64,000 nt of DNA, from the NCBI RefSeq assembly GCF_021869535.1, contig NW_026262690.1, positions 9,721,501 to 9,785,500 of the forward strand, read 5' to 3'. Each line of letters begins with the position of its first letter. The stretch's first letter is position 1. Of this stretch, positions 23,170 to 34,619 are shown in pieces. The translations under genes and the position numbers were made by a program. This DNA comes from Mytilus californianus (taxonomy: Eukaryota > Mollusca > Bivalvia > Mytilida > Mytilidae). Under the pieces are notes generated by a model, which was not told the origin of the DNA, did not search any database, and saw only the letters and a program-made list of their open reading frames with translations.

Positions 23170-24210
23170 CAATGTTGTAGATACTTAAAAATTCCAAAGA
23201 TCTCATAGAGACATACCGAGTCTCTTTCCTCTTGCAATAGTATTAAAACTTTTTACTTCTCTACCGTTTACACAATTATTCCCTATTCCAGACTAAAAGC
23301 CAAATTGAAAGAATTGATCCTGCTATGTTTTATAAAAAATAATTGCCAACGTAGACAGGTTTCTTGTCTTAGTTAGGGATAAATCGTTTAATCGCTTTGA
23401 TTCAAACAAAAGATTTTCTGAAAATTACATTTTCAAGATGCGGATTTCTTGATTGACAACATATTTGTTACGATTGGAGGACGTTTTTTTTTCAACAAAA
23501 TATCGGCATTCCCATGGTGACTAGCTGTGCTCCTCTTCTTGCTGATATGCTCCTTTATTCGTATGAGGCTCACTTCATACAGCAGCTTTTCATGAAGATT
23601 GAAAAGAAGCTAGCATTATTTTAACTTCACGTTCCTCTATTAAGATGATGTCCTTTCACTAAAAAGTTCAAAGTTTGCTGGCTATGTTGAACGCATCTGT
23701 CCAATCGGAATTGAAATAAAGGATACAACATATACAGTCTATTCCATATCTTTAATCAAATCTGGAAATTGACAATGAGAGTCGACTGAAAACAAAACTT
23801 GACGACAAAAGAGATGATTTTAGCTTCCCAATACTGAACTTTCCATTTCTATGTATCAACATTCCAGCAGCGCCTGCATATGGAGTTTATATCTCCCAAT
23901 TGATGCGATATTCCAAATCATGATTTTATAGAGGATTGCTGCTTACCAGGTAGCTATTAAACCAAGATTTCCATGTGGTGAATTTGAAACCATACTTTCG
24001 AAAAAATTTACAGACGCTATCACGAGTTGGTTGACCGTTATGGAATATATGTTTTACAGATGACGACGGATATGCATCATATAACAAAGGACTAACTTCA
24101 ATGTTAGATATCATTGTCGTATATTTAAGTGCTTATTCTTCTACGTATACATCTATTGGAAATTGTCCTAACTCTGACCTTGGTGCAATGTTTACTGCTT
24201 AATGTTTTCA
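23170..24210 (+). pseudogene. Reverse-transcriptase pseudogene (Penelope-like type)
   Basis: Reading + strand frames piecewise gives, in order, ILKNSKDLIETYR, a YTIIPYSRLKAKLKELI block, DFLIDNIFVTIGGRVF, a motif beginning GIP followed by CAPLLADMLLYSYEA, then NIPAAPAYGVYISQL and a GLLLTR block. This is the order of a reverse-transcriptase palm region common in bivalves, which I associate with Penelope-like elements. It is broken by several stops and frameshifts, and the expected Y-I-D-D region near 23635-23660 is disrupted. It cannot encode an active enzyme. The subtype is less certain than the RT call. Confidence 0.75.
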
Positions 24211-24232
24211 CTTAAATCTAGATCATGTATAA

Positions 24233-24372
24233 TTGTGGGTTATTTTCATATGGTATGGGTTGGTTTCATACGACATGGGTTGTTTTCTTACGATAAGGGT
24301 TGCTTTCATACGACATGGGTTGTTTTCATACAGTATGGGTTGGTTTCATACGACATCGGTTGTTTTCCTACA
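24233..24372 (+). repeat. ~20-bp tandem array
   Basis: Units like 'atacgacatgggttgttttc' repeat about seven times with substitutions (gacatgggttg / gtatgggttgg / gataagggttg). Confidence 0.8.
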
Positions 24373-24612
24373 AATTGAAAAGATACGACGGAATAAAATG
24401 ATTCATCTTTCAGCCATTAAAAGATTATAATTTGTATGAATTAAACACCTACTGTAAATATTCACATGTGAACTGTCGTTTTTTATTTGACCGGGAACAC
24501 GGTATTTTAATTATGCAGCAACCAATAATAATACAGTCGTAACAGCAGACAAAGTACATGTGTCGCAAAATATGAAATTACCGTTAATAAATAGGCAATT
24601 AGTCAGTTATCT

Positions 24613-24624
24613 TCTTTAAAACCA
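24613..24624. repeat. Left target-site duplication of the SINE
   Basis: TCTTTAAAACCA is repeated exactly at 24882-24893, directly flanking the SINE. Confidence 0.8.
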
Positions 24625-24881
24625 AGAGGCCTCGGTTGCCGCGTGGTCTAAGTAGTCGAAATACTGTATCTCTAGCCAGTCAACACTGAGGTTGTGAGTT
24701 CGAATCCCGCACGGGGCATGTGCCCTCGAATCCAATCTTAATTGACTAGAATTGTAAGTTTTCCTACCGAAGGTCGGTGGTTCCCTCTGGGCACTCCGGC
24801 TTCCTCCACCAATGAAACCAGACCGCCACAAAATAGCACAATAGTGTTGAAAGTGGCGTTAAACATCAATCAGTCAATCAA
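24625..24881 (+). mobile_element. Full-length tRNA-derived SINE with 12-bp target duplication
   Basis: The head is tRNA-like, with an A-box region 'gccgcgtggtctaag' and a B-box 'gtgagttcgaatccc'. A conserved body ('ggcactccggcttcctccac', then 'gttgaaagtggcgttaaaca') follows, and a (TCAA)n-type tail closes it. TCTTTAAAACCA flanks both sides. RNA polymerase III promoter boxes lie about 45 bp apart. A 3' fragment of the same family lies at 45170-45275. Confidence 0.9.
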
Positions 24882-24984
24882 TCTTTAAAACCATAATGTA
24901 TATGATGGAAATGTGTGTAACAACAATAATTGATTTTATTAACTGCGATAATAATTATATATTTATTAACTTTGCAGCCGGACT

Positions 24985-25030
24985 ATGTTAGTAACCCAAG
25001 GATTGCTACTCCTGGTTCTGTCAGTATCTG
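24985..25030 (+). CDS. Signal-peptide exon of the second secreted protein
   Basis: It has 15 codons plus one base. The donor 'gtaggt' in phase 1 matches the 27402 acceptor (split codon Glu). This small exon is easy to miss in automatic annotation. Confidence 0.75.
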
Positions 25031-28000
25031 GTAGGTATTATTAGATATTATCATACCTTTCAAAGGGATTTTTACCAACCGATATAAAAATAAGAAGATA
25101 TGGTATGATTGACAATGCAACAACTCCTCACCAGAGACCAAATGGCGTAGAAGGTTAGACTCTTTAGTTCATCGTACGGCCTTCAACATTGAGGAAAACC
25201 CATACCGCATAGCAAGCTATAAATGGCCATATGGCGATCTTGTTGGCAAAAATAATAATAGTTTGTATACGTAGTTTTTGTATAGTGTCTCGTACATATA
25301 TTAACAAACTTTAAGAGTTGAAACAAATTATACATTTTAGCCAGTATCAAATTTACTAAAAAAAAAACGCCGTACATGCTACTTACCGGTAATTTTAGAT
25401 AAAAAATATTAAACGTGACTCAGATGTTTTAATATTTGCGTTCGTCTATAGCCAGTTCTTTTGGCTAACCTCGCAGAGATTGATATCCGCTAGCTACAGT
25501 CATGTGTGGGCACATTTTGACCCTGATCTCCAAATTATGTGTCGTTTTTAATTTCCTTGTTCAAGTTAATTTGCATCCTTTTGGCATCTGTGCTGTGCAG
25601 GTTTTTTAGCTCACCTGGCTCAAAGAGCCAAGTAAGCTTTTCTCATCACTTGGCGTCCGTCGTCCGTCGTCGTTAGCTTTTTACAAAAATCTTCTCCTCT
25701 GAAACGACTGGGCCAAATTTAATCAAACTTAGCCACAATCATCATTATGGTATTTAGTTTAAAAAATGTGTCCGATAACCCCGCCAACCAACCAAGATGG
25801 CCACCATGGCTAAAAATAGAACATAGGGGTAAAATGTAGATTTTGGCTTATATCTCTGAAACCAAAGCATTTAGAGTAAATCTGACAGGATAAAACTGAT
25901 TATCAGGTCAAGATCTATCTGCCCTGAAATTTTCAGACAAATCTGACAACCTGTTGTTGGGTTGCTGCCCCTGAATTGGTAATTTTAAGGAAATTTTGCA
26001 GTTTTTGGTTATTATTTTGAATATTATTATAGATAGAGATAAACTGTAAACAGCAATAATGTTCAGCAAAGTAAGATCTACAAATAAGTCGTCATGACCA
26101 AAATGGTCAGTCGACCCCTTTAGGAGTTATTGCCCTTTATAGTCAATTTTTAACAATTTTTCGTTAATTTTTGTAATCTTTTACAAAAATCTTCTTCTCT
26201 TAAACTACTGAGACAAATTTAACCATACTTGGCCATAATCATTATTAGGGTATTTAGTTTAAAAAATTTGTCCGATGACCCCGCCTTCCAACCATCATGG
26301 CCGACTTGGTTAAAAATAGAACATAGGGGTAAAATGCAGTTTTGGGTTTATATCTCTGAAACTAAAGCATTTAGAGCAAATCCGACAGGTGGCAAAAATG
26401 TTCATCAGATTTAGTTTATCTGCCCTGAAATTTTCAGACGAATCCGACAACCCGTTGTTGGGTTGCTGCCCCTGAGTTAGTACTTTTACAAAAATTTTGC
26501 AGTTTTTTGTTATTATCTTAGATATCATTATAATATCTAATATCTAATACTATTAATTATGATTTTAACCTTATTTTACATGATTTCCAAAGCATCAGTA
26601 AATACAGGTGAACGACACAGGCTCTTGAGAGCCTCTAGTTATAAATTGTGTTTTAGTTTTTAGGAAATGTGGTCTAAACAGGTGAAGGAGGTTTATGCGC
26701 ACATACAACTGGTTATAGGGCATACGATACAGTTACAGGGGAGGTAATGACGCTGCCAACGTAAAATGTTATTTTTCGCGACGTCGAACTGCGACATATC
26801 GGGAAAATATGCATTTTCGACTTATTTTTATCATTCAGACTGATATAACTTGAAAACGAGTTCATGGACCCCTCTTTCTTAAAATGACATTAGGATTGAT
26901 TACGTATGAAGATTATTTGTACCAATTTTTACGAAAAAGTCACCGATGAGATTTTTTAAAATTAGATAAGTATACAGCAAAAAATCCGTTTTTGTCCTAA
27001 AATCCTGAAACTTTGATAAAAATTAATTATTTCCAAAGAATTGTTATAAAAATTTAGAGCATACTTATGTAAAAGAGATTTTCCAAATGTTTTTACAAAA
27101 ATCCTATTGTGTTTATCTTTTGAAACAAAAAAGTTAGGTATGTCTATCCAAAGGATAGAAATGTTCCAAAAAACGAAATTTTGAGTAAATGTTTAAAATG
27201 TCGACCCCATTTTTCTCTTAAAGTAGCACATGAAGGTATATTTTTTATTACATATTTGCATTGACTAGGTGAAAAATAGCTTGTATGCAAATTTTCGTTA
27301 AAAAAATCACCGTGGGATCAAAACTGTTACGGATGCCCTTAACCTCAACACATTCAAGGTTCATTTTTCAAATAAGTTTATATTTTACTTTGTATTTACA
27401 GAAATTTATTGCCAGTTTAGGCCTGGATTGACAAATCCTTTTGGAACATGGGGTGCAGGCCAAAGCAATCAAAACCTACAAGGGCAACGTGTAGCGAATA
27501 TCATCAATGCTCAACCTCTAGGATTAAACGAACAGCAAGGACAACAACTATTTAATCAAGTGGCCCAACAAGTATTACAAACAATGGGGTCAACGTCACA
27601 GCTACAGAACTTTAATTCTCCAGACGGATTCAACCAACGATTTGGTTCCTTTTCTCCAGATCAGCTATTGCCAACAAATCCTATTGGATCGGCCGACGGT
27701 ACTGTCCCAGGCATACCTAATACAGCTTTACCAAATAATTTACTCCAAACAAACAATTTTAATAATGCTCAAACTTCATTAGGGCTACAACAAGGCAGAT
27801 TTCCATTCACTGGAGTAAATGGAAGGTCACAGTCAGTTCAAGGTTTTGGACCAGGTGGACCACAAACACCTTTCAGTCCAGATACAATACCTGGTGGACC
27901 AGAGTCACCATTTAGGTCACGCTTTGGTGTTGGTCAGTCACGTCTAAGTCCAGGTCATGGTGTTTTACCGTTTGATGGAAACCTCTCACCACCAAGACCA

Positions 28001-28399
28001 GATGTTGGACGTGGTGATTTACCATTTTTGGCTACCGGAAGTTCATTCCAACCTGGACCAATGAGAGATAACTTTCCCGGTGTCATACCAGTTGATTTGT
28101 TAAATGTACCTAACAGTGGATTTGACCCTATTGAAAGAGAACTGAAAATAAATACCAGGCTAAACGCAAGGTTACAGGATATGCATATAAAATATGATAA
28201 ATTACCAATGGCAGGAGTTGGGAGAAATCCCTTACAAGACATTAAAAGGGAAAATCGAAGACTACGAAAATTAATTCGAGAGAAGAAACGTAATTCAAAC
28301 TCTAAGTACCAGGTTAAGAAGAAACAACGAAAGGAGAAAAAGAAAGGCCTTGTAAAAGGTTTACTGTTAGGTGCATTAGGCGCCTTTATGTTAGGATAA
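24985..28399 (+). CDS. Secreted Gln/Pro-rich basic protein, second of the tandem pair (two exons, 347 aa)
   Basis: Exon 1 (24985-25030) encodes MLVTQGLLLLVLSVS, a signal peptide, and ends in phase 1 at 'gtaggt'. Exon 2 (27402-28399) follows 'tatttacag' and opens EIYCQFRPGL. The mature chain starts Gln/Asn-rich, passes through a Gly/Pro-rich centre with GPGGP and PGGPESP motifs, then a module like the first gene's units (INTRLNARLQDM). A very basic helix (IKRENRRLRKLIREKK) follows, then a short hydrophobic Gly/Leu tail (KGLLLGALGAFMLG). The same two-exon, phase-1 architecture and shared C-terminal module as the gene at 17556-20493 argue for tandem duplication with diverged N-terminal parts. 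AATAAA lies 134 bp after the stop. Extracellular structural role is inferred; no named family is recognised. Confidence 0.8.
25085..25235 (-). repeat. Dispersed repeat family A fragment in the intron
   Basis: 'atggtatgattgacaatgca' and 'catcgtacggccttcaacat' are the inverted end of family A. Confidence 0.7.
25608..26640 (+). repeat. Dispersed element beginning 'ttagctcacctggctcaaag', with an internal duplication
   Basis: The head is 'agctcacctggctcaaagag' and the tail 'gctcttgagagcctctagtt'. Inside, about 25670-25995 is repeated at about 26170-26490 (shared 'aaaaatagaacataggggta', 'ttttcagacaaatctgacaa'-type blocks). It sits in the intron of the second secreted-protein gene. I recall similar sequence as abundant in bivalves; the class is unknown to me. 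Confidence 0.75.
26717..27339 (+). mobile_element. ~620-bp element with short imperfect terminal inverted repeats, copy 1
   Basis: The left end GGGCATACGATACAGTT and the right end (reverse GGGCATCCGTAACAGTT) are imperfect inverted repeats. The whole element recurs in reverse orientation at about 41668-42265. There is no coding capacity. Confidence 0.65.
27402..28399 (+). CDS. Main exon of the second secreted protein
   Basis: A single exon of 998 bp reads open to TAA (28397-28399). Leu, Gln, Pro and Gly dominate the first two thirds and Lys/Arg the last. Confidence 0.85.
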
Positions 28400-28532
28400 A
28401 TGAATGGGAAAATATAACAGACCATTATCAGTATGTCGGTGTAAGAAGACGAAGAAATGAGATCATGGAAATATTTGAGCATTGGGGATGAACTTAAGGA
28501 AGATAACAAACATCCAGATGAAACTTAGCAAA

Positions 28533-28538
28533 AATAAA
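28533..28538 (+). terminator. Polyadenylation hexamer for the second secreted-protein gene
   Basis: AATAAA lies 134 bp downstream of the stop codon on the coding strand, the nearest canonical signal. Confidence 0.5.
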
Positions 28539-28984
28539 ATTTGAATTCGGATTTTAATCGTTATGAAGGATTTATATCATAATGGATTATCTAAATTCGT
28601 TATTACAATTCCGTCTTAATATTAGTTCAATCTATAAAAAAAAAATTCATTTGTAATGATGAACTAAAAAAAACTGTTATAACGAATTCCCTGCACTGCG
28701 AATCACAACAATCTTCCAGTATTTGTTTAATAGCTGTAAACAACAAATTCGCAATAATCAGTTGAATATGTAAGAAACGAGAATTACATTTTGTTATAAT
28801 GAAAATTGTAATTCGTTGGAACAAATTCCTGAAAACTTTAATATCGAATTGTCTACAGTTAGTAGTAATGGATCATCAAAAATGATCATTGTAATGACTT
28901 GATATTTCTGATTTAATTCAGAGAATTTGTTTTTAAGTACTATAAACTATGCTGTAGCAGTCCATATTTCATACCCAATTTCGT

Positions 28985-29115
28985 GGTTAACTTACGTTAT
29001 GTTGCCAATCTTTAGTTTTGTGTCGACTGTTGTTTGGTCGTTTTTCGAGGGTTTTTTTTTGTCATGGCGTTGTCTGTTTGTCGTCGACTTATGAGCTTGA
29101 ATATCCCTTTGGTAT
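28985..29115 (+). repeat. Dispersed repeat family B
   Basis: The run 'gtcatggcgttgtctgtttg' and end 'atatccctttggtat' match 39050-39210 and 61255-61415, and in reverse 63245-63420. Confidence 0.6.
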
Positions 29116-29768
29116 GGAAAGCCTGTATTTAACAGAACCTATTAATGGATTCATTGATAATTTGTTCTCGGCCTGTAGGTGAAATATTTGCCACTGGACG
29201 ATAAGAATTCAATAATAACCGACCTGAAAGTATTTTTGTTCTTTTCTAATTACGAACTAAGACCATTTGAGATATCAAATTAAAGAACTAGTTGTACATT
29301 GTAATAAATTCACATAATGTTGATTGTATGTAGGGAACTGTTGCTACAGTGAAATTGTTATTAAGAATTTGTAATAAGCGGCGTTACCGAATTTCTATTT
29401 TATTTTCATATATGGCACTTTTGATTTGATATTGACAATTTTTTTTTTTCAGTTTTGAAATTTTTATTACGAAAAATTGTTGAAAAATATATTGTTATTA
29501 ATTTGTAAAAATTCGTATTAACCTATTTAGTATCAGTCAGATATTAGAATTACAAATATTAAATTTTGTAATAATAGCTCAGACTCATTATTTTTTCGAA
29601 TTCGTTATTACAATTTTTTAAATCCATTTCATATTAAACCTATTATAAGGAATTTTTGAATTCGTATTTTTCAAAGTATGAGATAACAAAATTTCTATTT
29701 GTAAAAAGAAACTTAAGAAATTAGTCAAAGCAATTACTTTTATGCGTTAAAAAACTTTTGTTTCTTTA

Positions 29769-29814
29769 TTTAATCAAGGATTTGTATAGTAACATTATAC
29801 AAATCCTTGATTTA
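29769..29814. repeat. Hairpin with ~20-bp arms
   Basis: 'taatcaaggatttgtata' pairs with 'tatacaaatccttgatt' around a loop of about 10 bases. It is isolated, with no gene directly upstream. Confidence 0.7.
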
Positions 29815-31849
29815 ATGTGTTTAATTTGAATTAACAAACATCAGATAAAGCATAAAAAAAAACTTGAGACTAAAAAAGTGTGGTTTTGGTACAGTTAAAA
29901 AATGTTCGTGAAAAGTTGTTCTTATAGCAAATAGAGCTGTTGTAGAACTGAAGTATCGAAGTATTCATATACGTGCGATCCAGTTAAAATGGGTTTTATT
30001 TTCTGAACCGATGAATCAATAAAAATGTATTGATTAAATCAAAAAGTGGTATTTTGTCATGTGTACTAGGTTTCTACTATATGCGTTATTTATATACAGA
30101 ACATTGAGGTACTGAATAATGATATTTAAAGATATAAATCAGCACAAAATGTAACTTCGAAATTCGAGTGCACCTTACTTCTTTCGAGTGCTCTCTAACT
30201 ACTAAAGAATGGCTCAAAACTTGTGTAGAAAAAAAAAATCTTCCGTTTTCCTTATTTATAAATACATTCAGTATGATTTTTGAGAACAAGGTTATTTAGG
30301 CATTTTCACAAAAAAAAAAAGTCCTGGCGAAATGTATTAAATTATTATTTTTGGTTATTTTTACTTCATGCAGGCATGCAAGTTGGGAGCATTTCATATT
30401 GGGCAATGCTTTGCAATACATCTTTATGTTCGTTGAACAATGTGTGAGTATGGTGATTTGCTTCGTATTTATCCCTAAATAGAAACTTTACTTGGACGGA
30501 ATTCAGAAAAAAAAAGTTAGAATAGTTTTAATCTAATGCAAATTGTCACATAACTACTGACTTTGGTAGGTTATATATTATTTTGAATCTTGTAGATGCA
30601 TGCATTAATTTACATGAATTTACATATAAACGTAAGAGATTTTCTGTAAAAGCATCGACTTGCATCTCTGCCCCGGTAACAGTATTTTGAAAAAAAAAAT
30701 CTTTAAGAAAGTCAGGTACACCTTTTCTATTCAAGCTTGTTTGGGTCACCTGTTTCGTCCTTTAAATGTTGTATACAGAAACAAAGAGTATATCATCTCG
30801 CTTCAAATTTCATTATTTATATATTTTAAAGCTATATGTATATATCAACATTCAAATTTCATATTACCAGAAAACAAAATATATAGGTCAAATATCTTTG
30901 TAATGCGTCATCATAACAAGGTAGGCGTGTTTGAATATAAAAATAACAGCGCTTGCATTTAATTTGATTTGACAAATTATTAGAATAAGATTATTGCATA
31001 CTGTCTTAGTCATGAAAGTGTTCTTTCGAATAGAAGTCGGACTTGAAGAGCCTTTACTTTTGGATTTTTTAAATGCATTAAAGTTAAAAGAAATCACTTT
31101 TTTATAATTATTTTCAGTAACTATTAGCCTTCAACCTCGTCTTGTCTACGCTTTCACGAAATATCATATAATTCTTGAGAATAGTAGTGTTTTATTGAAC
31201 TTTCAAAGATTCGTCGTGACATACGATTATACAATAACATCAAGTTTTATAAAGCCATACACATATATTAAGAAGAAACCTTTATACATGGTCTACCGTT
31301 TTCTTGGTGGAGAAAAACAAATACGATTTCATATACTATCAGCTGTAAAACTTTTTTTATTTATCGAAGAATTTTGTGCAAATTTATTACACATATATTA
31401 TATAAATACAGGAATATGAAAATTAAAAAATTGCGGACTCTACAATAATTTTGTACAAGTGCAAAAATTTCTTTATCCCGGTTTACCCATACCTTTCAAT
31501 AATCCCTACTGTATATTTTTATATCTTTTGTTCGTCCTGAACATGAAATATTTACCACTAGATATTAAACAAACAACAATCAATCAAGCATTTGCTGTTG
31601 CTTTTACGGCTTGCGCTTCAAGATGTGTTGAAAAGGAGCACAACTATGTTTGCTCTTCTTATCATAGAGATTGTTGAATGTTACACACCTGAAACACCAC
31701 CCCTATGTTCCGTTGTCTGTGTTTTTATATTTATCAAAAAAGTGCCCTCCCTTTAAAGCGGTTCATGTTGATTTTGAGCAGCCCCCTAGTTACACCCACT
31801 TCAGAGATTGAATTATACGTCAAATACGTCGTGGGAATCTTTCATTTTA

Positions 31850-32155
31850 CTCATCGTTCAATGTACAATATTTGATTGGTTGAGTTAAACAGAAAACTTC
31901 GTAGATACGTTGGAGGAACATTCCATTTTACTCCACTTATGATGTACAACATTTGATTGGTTGAGTTAAACAGCATACTTTGTAGATACATCGGATACGT
32001 TGGAGGAATATTCCATTCGTAATGCTGTTGTTTCATTGGCTGTTCGATACGTATAGAAGCTTCACAGGAAGGTTTCATTTTTCTTGTCGTGCTTATCAAG
32101 TGGACCTTACTCGGCTTCAGTGTACTTGTCTGATTGGCTAAGCTATACGTATAGC
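31850..32155 (+). repeat. Degenerate duplicated unit ('tttgattggttgagttaaac')
   Basis: A unit with 'tttgattggttgagttaaac', 'agatacgttggagga' and 'ttccatt' occurs twice (about 31860-31930 and 31940-32020), with a related copy near 32965-33110. Confidence 0.65.
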
Positions 32156-32157
32156 AG

Positions 32158-32480
32158 TTAAGGTTTATGACCCCTTCTGTGGCCTGTCAATTACGAAAGA
32201 TAATGAATAAAAGAGCTCAGAGATGGACCATTTTGTATATATGTCAAGGGGAAACTTCGTGTAAAGCATTATTATTTATAGTTTAATTGCATTTAGTAGA
32301 AAAAGAGCATTTGGTGAAAATAAAACCAAAATTTTTGTAGAAAATCCACAGGCTTTAATACAGAGATTTTTGTTATAAAATTTTAAACATAGATTACTCA
32401 CTTGTTTTTCTATGATCAGCAAGCGTTTATTGTTTACAAAAAGTTCTAAACAACCTGTAAATTCCAAAACACCTCGTGCT
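32158..32480 (-). repeat. Dispersed repeat, copy 2 (inverted partner of 1-350)
   Basis: The reverse complement reads as the sequence at 1-350. The 63-codon reverse frame inside is a by-product of the repeat. Confidence 0.7.
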
Positions 32481-33561
32481 GGGTCACTAAAGTCGAGCGC
32501 ACCCTAAAAGGTGTACTTGAACTGGTCCATATTCATATTTGTTTTAACCAATATCTGAATTTATAAACTTGTTTTAAAGGAATTATTGCTAGCACTGCAT
32601 GCAATAATCTTGTATCTATCAAGCATCTAATTGTCAAATATGAGAGTACAAGCGGAAAGGCTGTGGATTTTCTATAAAATTTCCTTATGTTTAGCATTGA
32701 ATCAATACAAGGGTACATAATCCTTAACAGAAACGTTTCTGGAATATTCTATTATAAGTATTTATGGAGAGATATTCAATCATTCTTTGTTTATGTTTCA
32801 CTTGATATTTTTTATGTAATAAAATCGAAATTAAACGTCACAAAAAGTGAAAATACCATCAAGTATCTTAATCACGAATATATGTTGGATCCCATTAGAC
32901 AACATTGAACTCAAACACGCCTCAATCTAAAAGTTCAGAAATATAACACACCTTTTTATTATACACGAGGCGTGTTTGAGTTAACTTTTTGGATACGTCG
33001 GAAGAACATTCCATTTTTTATGCTGTTATTTCATTGGTTGCTAGATACATACAGAAGCTTCTTAGGGAAGTCCATTATATTTGTCGTGCTCACCAAGCGG
33101 ACCTTTCTCGACTTTAACTACTTGTACTCATCTTCTTGGTTTATCTGTACATAAAATTATAGTGGTTTACAGAAACTTTTTCGGAATGTTTTATTTCAAG
33201 TCTCTAAGAAGTGATATATATATATATGCTTTCTTGGTCAGAATTTACACATGATGAATATGCTATTTTTATGGACATTAATCGTGGACTAAAATTCTCA
33301 ATTCATGATCTGTTCATTTCATTGGTCAAATTGGCCTATCAGGTTTGACTCTCACAAAAACAATATTATTATGTACGAAATACAATCTGTGAACATACAA
33401 ACCTGGGTGTATTTAACAAAAATTCGCCCTACCCTTTAACTAACCCAAAAGACAAATTCTGTTTCAAAATCTGTCATTGTCAGTATCTGGTAAATTACTC
33501 TGACGCTAAACCATTTTATCGTCATTGAATACTTGTACGAAGTTCTTTAAACTCTTTGAGT

Positions 33562-33639
33562 TTCACAAATAAATCGAAAAGTATGCCACTTAGCCAATAC
33601 ACTGAAATTTACGTCTTGTATTTTATGTTAGGTCAGTAT
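33562..33639 (+). repeat. 78-bp direct repeat, left copy
   Basis: It is identical base for base to 34312-34389, exactly 750 bp away. Confidence 0.9.
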
Positions 33640-34311
33640 ATATAAATATATTTATTACATAATTAATTGTCACACAGAACTAGAGCTATACTAGACAAGG
33701 AACCATTCCATTAAACTTCGACTTTTGAATGTCCCCTTGGTTTCTTCTGCCTCTTGTATAACAGATATTGTTCTGTTATTTCGTAATACTAATTATTTAT
33801 CAGTAGCCTCCACGGTCAACTCGTTTTATCAATTACTGTTTATTTACCTTGTTAAGAAATGTTATGCATAAGACCTAATACCGGAAGACGAAATCACTCA
33901 AGCAAACATTCTGAGATAATTTGTCATAGTTCGTACACAACACAGATAGATATAAACTGCAAACATTAATTAGCAATGTACTTTAAAAATAAGATTTTTT
34001 TTATAGTTCATAATTATAGAAGATATAGAACTCAAACGGCCTATTACGGAATTTTTCAAACTTCGCTTTATTCGTGAAAAAGGTCAACGAAATACTTTAA
34101 AACAGTTACTACAATTATTGAGTGCCACGTCTTATTTTTACATAACTTCACTCCTTCATGTAAGGACAATGGAATGCAATATCCTGTATACTACGATTAC
34201 ATGTAATACTCATTTTAGCATATTCACAAATACTTCATATACGTTCCGTCATATACGGATACATCCTCGATACGTGAGTTCTGCAACAGCTCTAATAAGA
34301 CCATGTTATGA

Positions 34312-34389
34312 TTCACAAATAAATCGAAAAGTATGCCACTTAGCCAATACACTGAAATTTACGTCTTGTATTTTATGTTAGGTCAGTAT
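34312..34389 (+). repeat. 78-bp direct repeat, right copy
   Basis: It is identical to 33562-33639. Both begin 'ttcacaaataaatcg' and end 'ttaggtcagtat'. Confidence 0.9.
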
Positions 34390-34421
34390 TTGTGTAGTAT
34401 ACTTAAGTTTTGGCTATTACT

Positions 34422-34619
34422 TATCTCAAAGTTTGACCTATATGTCGGATAATAATATCATATATAGTTGTCAGTGCTGTTTTCATGTTGGACGTGACTA
34501 CTTAGAACTCATGCGCATGTATCTCAAAGTTTGACCTATATGTCCGGATAATAATACCATATATAGTTGTCAGTGCTGTTTTCATGTTGGACGTGACTAC
34601 TTAGAACTCATGCGCATGT
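34422..34619 (+). repeat. Recent 98-bp tandem duplication
   Basis: Two copies (34422 and 34520 onward) of 'tatctcaaagtttgacctat' to 'agaactcatgcgcatg' differ by about two changes. Confidence 0.9.

Larger units (their letters stand above)
28539..31850. other. AT-rich intergenic stretch
   Basis: No gene is supported. A family B repeat (28985-29115) and a perfect-arm hairpin (29769-29814) occur. 'aattcgttattacaatt'-like motifs recur loosely between 28560 and 29640. The open frame ending at 31677 contains several Cys codons but has no start context or homology that I recognise. Confidence 0.35.

Noticed and set aside
24640-24715. Possible functional tRNA gene
   Set aside because: The tRNA-like sequence is the head of a SINE with a body, a tail and target duplications; the cloverleaf is not well kept.
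27955-28509. 184-codon reverse open frame
   Set aside because: Antisense to the basic C-terminal exon; its hydrophobic Ser/Phe/Leu composition mirrors Lys/Arg codons.
31459-31677. Cys-containing 72-codon open frame resembling a short secreted peptide
   Set aside because: No start codon context, no signal peptide at the right place and no recognisable cysteine pattern.
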